From: an uncultured Nitrososphaera sp.
Lineage (GTDB): Archaea; Thermoproteota; Nitrososphaeria; Nitrososphaerales; Nitrososphaeraceae
Direction: 5' to 3'
Assembly (NCBI GenBank): GCA_946480575.1
Contig: CAMLKF010000061.1
Location: forward strand, 1 to 10,365
Length of the DNA stretch: 10,365 bases
Within the stretch, counting starts at the first letter, position 1. Each line of letters begins with the position of its first letter. A model generated the notes under the pieces. The model saw only the letters and a program-made list of their open reading frames with translations. It was not told the origin of the DNA and did not search any database. The position numbers and the translations under genes were made by a program. Below, one piece after another: positions 6,171 to 10,365 of this stretch.

Positions 6171-7175
6171 ATGCTTATCTACCACGTTACGCAATCAATT
6201 GCGATGGTCGATCTTGTCTATGGCCGCGGCGTAACCGACCTCTTGCGCGAAATGCCGTTTTACATTAGCATCTTCAAGAAAATGACCGCGTACAGGCTGT
6301 TCAAGACAAAGCAGCCAATGTACGGCTCTGTCGACGTAAACAACGTCTGTAATCTTCATTGTACGCATTGCTACTGGTGGCTCAACCGCAAGGAGGAAGA
6401 GCAGGACATGTCGGTGGAGGATTGGCGGCGCATAATCCGGGAGAAATTCAACAAGCAGCACATACTCCTCACTACGCTTGTAGGAGGCGAGCCAACGCTA
6501 CGACCAGAAATCATTCAGGTCTTTTGTGAGGAGATGCCCAAGCGGGTCTGCGTTGTCACAAACGCCACTTTTCCGCTAAAGAGGTACGATGGCCTGTACT
6601 TTTACTGGGTGTCGATGGATGGAACACAACACATACATGATAAGATTAGAGGAGAAGGAACGTATGGAAAGACGAAGAGGAACATCCTCGATTATATTGC
6701 AGGGCCGGACCGTAACGGCAAGCCTGCTTGGAAAGAGATTTGGATATCAATGACTATAAATTCGCAAAACTACGCGACTATCGAAGAGCTGGTCGAAGAG
6801 TGGCGCGGCAAGGCAAACAAGATTGGGTTCCAGTTCCATACTCCTTTTGTCAAAGGAGACGCTCTTTGGCTGCCATACGGAGAGAAGAGAAATGACGTGG
6901 TCGACAAGCTTATTGCGCTAAAGAAAAAGTATCCTGACTATGTAGTCAATCCCGTCCGACAGATCACTCTTATGAAGGGCAACTGGGGCGGCGTTGGAAC
7001 GGCACCGGTAGGCTGTCCGTCTTGGGCCATACTGTCGCTTGACCACATGGGCCGGATAAAGCAGCCGTGCTGCATAGGGAGCGCAGATGCCAAAAATAGC
7101 ATGAGGCCTATCTGCGAAGACTGCGGCCTTGGATGTTACTCTATCCTTGTGGCGCAGGGAATTCGAGGAAACTAA
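6171..7175 (+). CDS. Radical SAM enzyme with Cys-rich C-terminal domain
   Basis: A 334-residue member of the radical SAM superfamily, which uses a [4Fe-4S] cluster and S-adenosylmethionine to start radical chemistry on an unknown substrate. The cluster motif CNLHCTHC supplies C60, C64 and C67, and TLVGGEPTL at 102-110 is the SAM-binding GGE motif. VSMDG near 147 marks a later barrel strand. The C-terminal part holds C282, C300, C301, C315, C318 and C322 (GCPSW ... QPCC ... ICEDCGLGC), enough for an auxiliary cluster of SPASM or twitch type, as in peptide- and lipid-modifying enzymes. ATG 6204 is an alternative start; TTATTAC at 6127-6133 suits 6171. About 50 residues precede the first Cys. 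No neighbour names the substrate. Confidence 0.88.
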   Translation: MLIYHVTQSIAMVDLVYGRGVTDLLREMPFYISIFKKMTAYRLFKTKQPMYGSVDVNNVCNLHCTHCYWWLNRKEEEQDMSVEDWRRIIREKFNKQHILLTTLVGGEPTLRPEIIQVFCEEMPKRVCVVTNATFPLKRYDGLYFYWVSMDGTQHIHDKIRGEGTYGKTKRNILDYIAGPDRNGKPAWKEIWISMTINSQNYATIEELVEEWRGKANKIGFQFHTPFVKGDALWLPYGEKRNDVVDKLIALKKKYPDYVVNPVRQITLMKGNWGGVGTAPVGCPSWAILSLDHMGRIKQPCCIGSADAKNSMRPICEDCGLGCYSILVAQGIRGN

Positions 7176-7193
7176 CGTCTTGCCTTTTTCCAG

Positions 7194-7325
7194 ATGAAAA
7201 TTGTGATAGGCTTCTTGGGAACCATTTTCTTTTTAGAATTAGATATCTTGGATGAAAGCAGAAAAGAAAGAGGCGTTCTCTTGCAATTTTTACCTTCTAA
7301 AAGAAGGTTGTTGTCTAGTGTGTGA
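7194..7325 (+). CDS. Possible 43-aa peptide directly after the radical SAM gene
   Basis: ATG 7194 lies 18 bases beyond the radical SAM stop, on the same strand, and the frame runs 43 codons to TGA 7323-7325. It begins MKIVIGFLGTIFFLELDIL, hydrophobic enough for a membrane-associated segment, and ends in a basic PSKRRLLSSV. There is no Cys, Gly-rich or repeat core of the kind seen in most radical-SAM-modified peptides. Position next to the enzyme is the only functional hint, and a frame of this length can arise by chance. Confidence 0.25.
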   Translation: MKIVIGFLGTIFFLELDILDESRKERGVLLQFLPSKRRLLSSV

Positions 7326-7900
7326 CTGAGAACAGTAGCCACAATAATCGATGTTTGGTCTTCTGTGACATAGACACTCGCACTTTCCGCCCATGGAATA
7401 TTTCTTTTTCAATCAGTAATAAGAGGCAAATGATCATAATTAATACTATACACCGAGATAGAGAGAAAAAACATCTCTGGTACTTTCCATCAAAAGGCAG
7501 TAGCCACATTATTCTTTGGATTTGCATTTCTTACTGTTGCTGCTGTACTAGTTCTGCTGTAGCAAATCTGGCATCTACGTTGGTGACCTTTGCTGTTTTG
7601 ACCAACTTTGACGTTCTTTACAAAGACTACAAACCCCTGTACTCTTACAATGCCGTCGCCTTATCTGCATTGTCCTACTATAGCAATAAGCCGCGCATGG
7701 CTCGGTGTAGAATCTGTGTCGGTATTGTTATGGTTATTTCAAAAAGTACTCGACCTTCATGCTCTTGCTACTTCTTTTTCTTTTCACAATTTTTCATCTC
7801 AACAACATCGCAAACAGCATCTACAATACTGTGGATATATGTGCAGCAAGTCATTAATTATTCCTTTGATGGAACATTTGTAAGTAGCAACAGATACAAT
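7326..7900. other. A/T-rich tract with membrane-like fragments, no confident gene
   Basis: No complete gene is supported here. T-rich runs after the radical SAM stop (7185-7189, 7223-7234) could end its transcript. Three forward frames hold pieces that look like protein: 7497-7559 reads AVATLFFGFAFLTVAAVLVL (then stop); 7560-7710 in another frame reads ANLASTLVTFAVLTNF followed by YKPLYSYNAVALSALSYYS; 7717-7855 in the third reads CRYCYGYFKKYSTF then LLLLLFLFTIF. The frame that starts at GTG 7322 stays open without a stop into the next gene, but its product is Ser/Cys/Phe-rich and unconvincing as a whole. A frameshifted membrane-protein remnant is the best guess. Confidence 0.35.
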
Positions 7901-8134
7901 ATGGTTGATAAAGAATATACAGAAGAGGAGAAACTTTTTCGGGAGAATTACACTCAGGAGCTGCGAAAGAAGCAGCAGGCAGGAAGGGACGAGTTAGAGG
8001 AAGAAAGGAAAAACGTAAAGCAGCAGGCAATGAAGACACCAAGAAGAAGGAGGGAGCAGATAAAGCACGAAGAGGTTGATAAAGAAATCATCCGGCGCCA
8101 CAGGCTAGAGCAGCAGAAGGCTGACGAGAAATAA
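7901..8134 (+). CDS. Small charged, helical protein (77 aa)
   Basis: ATG 7901 to TAA 8132-8134 encodes 77 residues made almost only of Glu, Lys, Arg, Gln and Asp with a few hydrophobics (EYTEEEKLFRENYTQELRKK near the start, EIIRRHRLEQQKADEK at the end). It should form one long helix or coiled coil. There is no membrane span or known motif, so no function is proposed. Base composition changes from A/T-rich before 7900 to purine-rich coding style here, which supports the start. A possible TATA box, TTAATTAT, sits at 7854-7861. guaB follows 77 bases later with its own promoter. Confidence 0.55.
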   Translation: MVDKEYTEEEKLFRENYTQELRKKQQAGRDELEEERKNVKQQAMKTPRRRREQIKHEEVDKEIIRRHRLEQQKADEK

Positions 8135-8173
8135 TGCTTATTTTCAAAGCCCATAGCTGCTGATGGCAAACGC

Positions 8174-8179
8174 TTATAA
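8174..8179 (+). promoter_or_regulatory. TATA box for guaB
   Basis: TTATAA within CGCTTATAATGC is centred about 35 bases before the TTG start of guaB. Transcription would begin near 8203, giving a leader of roughly nine bases and no room for a Shine-Dalgarno site. Confidence 0.55.
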
Positions 8180-8211
8180 TGCTACCAGCCACCTAAACAG
8201 CAAGGGAATAG

Positions 8212-9645
8212 TTGGACATTAGAGAAGGTCTGACATTTGACGACGTACTTCTCGTTCCTAAACGGTCGCCCATAGTTTCCAGATCGCAGACCGACCTGCG
8301 CACGAAGCTTTCGCGCAAAATCACTCTCAACATACCAATCATCAGCGCCAACATGGACACCGTCACCGAGTCAGGGATGGCGATTGCGCTTGCAAGGGAG
8401 GGCGGCATCGGCATTATCCATCGCTTCATAACAATCGAGGACCAGGTGGACGAGATCCTCAAAGTCAAGCGATCAGAGTCTGTCATGATAGAGCAGCCGT
8501 ACACCATCAAGCCGGACGTGACAATGGCAGAAGCCCGGAAAGCGATGGCGGAGTACGGCGTCTCCGGCCTTTTGGTCGAAGAGGGGGGCAAGCTCGCCGG
8601 CATCATTACCCGGCGCGACATTACGTTTGAAAAGAATAACAAGCGTAAAGTGTCAGAGCTGATGACAAAGGACGTCATCACGGCCAAGGCCGGCACCACT
8701 ATAGAGCAGGCCAAGGAAATTCTGCACAACCAGAGGATTGAAAAGCTGCCCGTGGTGGACGACAAAAAGCGCATAGTGGGGCTCATTACCAGCAAGGACA
8801 TCCTGAAGATGGAGCAGTACCCACACGCGTCAAAGGACAAGAAAGGCAGGCTGCTAGTGGGCGCGGCCGTCGGGATCAAGGGCGACTACCTCGAGCGCAC
8901 CGAGGCGCTGCTTGAGGCAGGTGCAGATGTCTTGGTCGTAGACATTGCGCACGGCCACAGCGAAAATGCGATTACCACTGTCCACATGATAAAGAAGGCA
9001 TTCCCTGACTGCGAGCTCGTAGCAGGCAACGTGGCGACGGGCGACGGCGCCCGAGACCTTATCAAGGCCGGCGTGGACGCAGTCAAGGTGGGCGTCGGCT
9101 CGGGCTCGATATGCATCACCCGCGTCGTCACCGGCTCAGGCGTGCCGCAGCTGACCGCGGTGATCGACAGCGTCAAGGTGGCAAAGGATTACGACATCCC
9201 GGTTATCTCGGACGGTGGCATACGCAACTCGGGCGACATAACTAAGGCGCTCGCCGCCGGTGCATCGTCAGTCATGGTGGGCAGCCTCTTTGGCGGCACC
9301 GACGAAAGCCCGGGCAAGACGCTTGTCAAGAATGGCAAGAAATTCAAGATGTACAGGGGCATGGCCTCATTCTATGCGTCGCTTGGGCGCAAGTACCGTG
9401 AGGAAGGGTCGCAGGTGGTCGACTCTGACGACCTGAACGACTACGTGCCGGAAGGCGTGGAAGCGATGGTGCCGTACAAGGGGAGCGTCGTAGAGATCGT
9501 GCGCCAGCTTGCCGCCGGCCTGCGCTCCGGCCTGAGCTATTGTGGCGCAAAAACTATACCGGAGATGCAAAAGAACGCCGAGTTCATCAAGATGACGTCG
9601 GCTGGCTACATCGAGAGCCAGCCGCACGACGTGAACGTGATGTAA
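8212..9645 (+). CDS. guaB: Inosine-5'-monophosphate dehydrogenase
   Basis: Oxidises IMP to XMP with NAD+, the committed step to GMP, in the cytoplasm. The 477 residues match the usual 480-500. The chain opens with [13 protein letters not shown], then the first barrel half ([11 protein letters not shown] at 45-54). Two CBS domains occupy about 91-205 ([18 protein letters not shown] and [21 protein letters not shown]); these normally bind purine nucleotides and tune activity. The barrel resumes with VVDIAHGHS (D244), the catalytic loop [15 protein letters not shown] with C301 as nucleophile, [11 protein letters not shown] at 333-342, [17 protein letters not shown] (383-399) with the flap Arg-Tyr pair, and a C-terminal end with [11 protein letters not shown] is the only start that keeps the family N-terminus. 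It is transcribed alone from the TATA box at 8174. Confidence 0.97.
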   Translation: MDIREGLTFDDVLLVPKRSPIVSRSQTDLRTKLSRKITLNIPIISANMDTVTESGMAIALAREGGIGIIHRFITIEDQVDEILKVKRSESVMIEQPYTIKPDVTMAEARKAMAEYGVSGLLVEEGGKLAGIITRRDITFEKNNKRKVSELMTKDVITAKAGTTIEQAKEILHNQRIEKLPVVDDKKRIVGLITSKDILKMEQYPHASKDKKGRLLVGAAVGIKGDYLERTEALLEAGADVLVVDIAHGHSENAITTVHMIKKAFPDCELVAGNVATGDGARDLIKAGVDAVKVGVGSGSICITRVVTGSGVPQLTAVIDSVKVAKDYDIPVISDGGIRNSGDITKALAAGASSVMVGSLFGGTDESPGKTLVKNGKKFKMYRGMASFYASLGRKYREEGSQVVDSDDLNDYVPEGVEAMVPYKGSVVEIVRQLAAGLRSGLSYCGAKTIPEMQKNAEFIKMTSAGYIESQPHDVNVM

Positions 9646-9708
9646 TATTAGTAGTCGTCACGAGAAAGCCTGTTTAGCCTGCTGAGAGGCGGCCTTGCAA
9701 GCAAAAAG

Positions 9709-10365
9709 GTGTCGGTCGAGATCCTCGATCCTGACGGTCAGCCAGTCAAGGACTACGGCATAGAGTTCGGCACCAAGCCCGTCTTTCCGCTTTACATCGG
9801 AAGCGAGAAGGCACCAAGAATCTTTAACAGCACAAGCAACTACACCTTTGTAGTCACGCACCTGCCGACTGGCGTGGGAGGCAGAACGGCGCTGTCTTAC
9901 GACAACGGCGAAGACGACACGGAAACCAGCGACGCGCCAGTGAACATAAGTAACAACGCCGGCAGGTTACTGTGGCCTGCTATAGCCGCCCAAGGCGACA
10001 ACGTCTACGTTGTATGGGAAGACCACAACTCGGACGAGCAGGCGGCAATGGCGTTCCGGTCAAGCAGCGACGGCGGTGAGACCTTTGGCGACACGACGAT
10101 ACTTGGCAACCATGACAGCGAGGGCTTGGACCCGCAGGTAGCAGTGGCGCTTGGAAGCGAAATTTATGTGGCGTGGATCTCGGGAGCCTTTGAAGAGTTT
10201 GCTGGCAACCTGACGCTGGCATCAAGCTCAGATGGCGGAGACACGTTTGACCTAATGACGGTGGACGGCGGAAATAATGCTACTGACGTGACAACAGCAG
10301 CCAGATCTGGTGGCAGCCTGTACCTGGCCTGGCAGCAGCATTCTTTGCGCGACGTCACTGAAGGC
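9709..10365 (+). CDS. Asp-box (BNR) beta-propeller protein, start unclear, cut by window end
   Basis: The frame is open from 9655 to the window end. It begins with a beta-rich segment (KVSVEILDPDGQPVKDY) and from about 9960 becomes a repeat: a YVVW or YVAW strand, then SSSDGGETF (10060-10086) and SSSDGGDTF (10222-10248), the S-x-D-x-G-x-T-F Asp boxes of sialidase-like propellers. The repeat is about 53-54 residues, and a third YLAW strand starts near 10318. Such proteins are usually exported and bind or act on polymers; lack of sialidase active-site residues in view prevents a reaction call. No ATG, GTG or TTG lies between the TAG at 9652-9654 and GTG 9709, and no signal peptide fits, so the true 5' end is either this GTG or lost. 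Fold confident, start not. Confidence 0.65.
   Translation, partial: MSVEILDPDGQPVKDYGIEFGTKPVFPLYIGSEKAPRIFNSTSNYTFVVTHLPTGVGGRTALSYDNGEDDTETSDAPVNISNNAGRLLWPAIAAQGDNVYVVWEDHNSDEQAAMAFRSSSDGGETFGDTTILGNHDSEGLDPQVAVALGSEIYVAWISGAFEEFAGNLTLASSSDGGDTFDLMTVDGGNNATDVTTAARSGGSLYLAWQQHSLRDVTEG

Noticed and set aside
7315..7527. A 70-residue minus-strand frame with a hydrophobic stretch (IVLIMIICLLLLI)
   Set aside because: No recognisable family or conserved motif, no clear promoter, and A/T-rich DNA easily encodes such runs; noted but not called.
7322..8134. A single 270-residue protein starting at GTG 7322
   Set aside because: The first about 193 residues are Ser/Cys/Phe-rich with runs such as CCCC and FFFF and no domain pattern, while composition switches to a convincing charged helix only from ATG 7901. 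I kept the short form and treated the rest as a possible remnant.

Overview
The window looks like chromosome of an ammonia-oxidising thaumarchaeon (Nitrososphaerota), probably Nitrososphaera-like. The evidence is archaeal: a Cdc48-type AAA ATPase, a pyruvoyl-dependent arginine decarboxylase, a divergent dihydropteroate-synthase-family enzyme, several TTG starts, and A/T-rich TATA-like boxes centred about 25-35 bases before start codons with no obvious Shine-Dalgarno sequence. This is inferred from protein families and gene style; no marker gene here fixes the species. Most genes stand alone on alternating strands rather than in operons.

Layout. Bases 1-1324 (minus) hold the N-terminal 441 codons of a Cdc48/VCP ATPase that runs off the left edge. 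Bases 1537-1735 hold a frameshifted remnant of the N-terminus of a type-II NADH dehydrogenase, followed by a small hypothetical gene (1739-2182). Next come a convergent hypothetical gene (2192-2887, minus), a membrane-anchored Ig-like protein (3008-3538), and pyruvoyl arginine decarboxylase (3528-4112, minus), whose end overlaps the previous gene's end by 11 bases. The decarboxylase shares a symmetric TATA box with the divergent dihydropteroate-synthase-family gene (4190-5068).

Bases 5069-6170 are A/T-richer and look empty at first. They contain three mini-genes with Cys-pair metal-binding signatures (5232-5399 minus; 5508-5648 plus; 5901-6059 plus) and a possible 27-residue basic peptide (5729-5812). 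A radical SAM enzyme with a Cys-rich C-terminus follows (6171-7175), with a 43-codon ORF 18 bases after it. Bases 7176-7900 carry no confident gene but show membrane-protein-like fragments in all three forward frames. A short charged helical protein (7901-8134) precedes guaB (IMP dehydrogenase, 8212-9645). The right edge (9709-10365) holds a repetitive Asp-box beta-propeller protein with no convincing start or signal peptide, possibly 5'-truncated.

The recognised enzymes serve purine nucleotide, polyamine and pterin metabolism and protein quality control. They do not form one pathway. The least ordinary part is 5069-7900, with its mini metal-binding proteins around an orphan radical SAM enzyme. 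I see no CRISPR array, insertion sequence, tRNA or rRNA.
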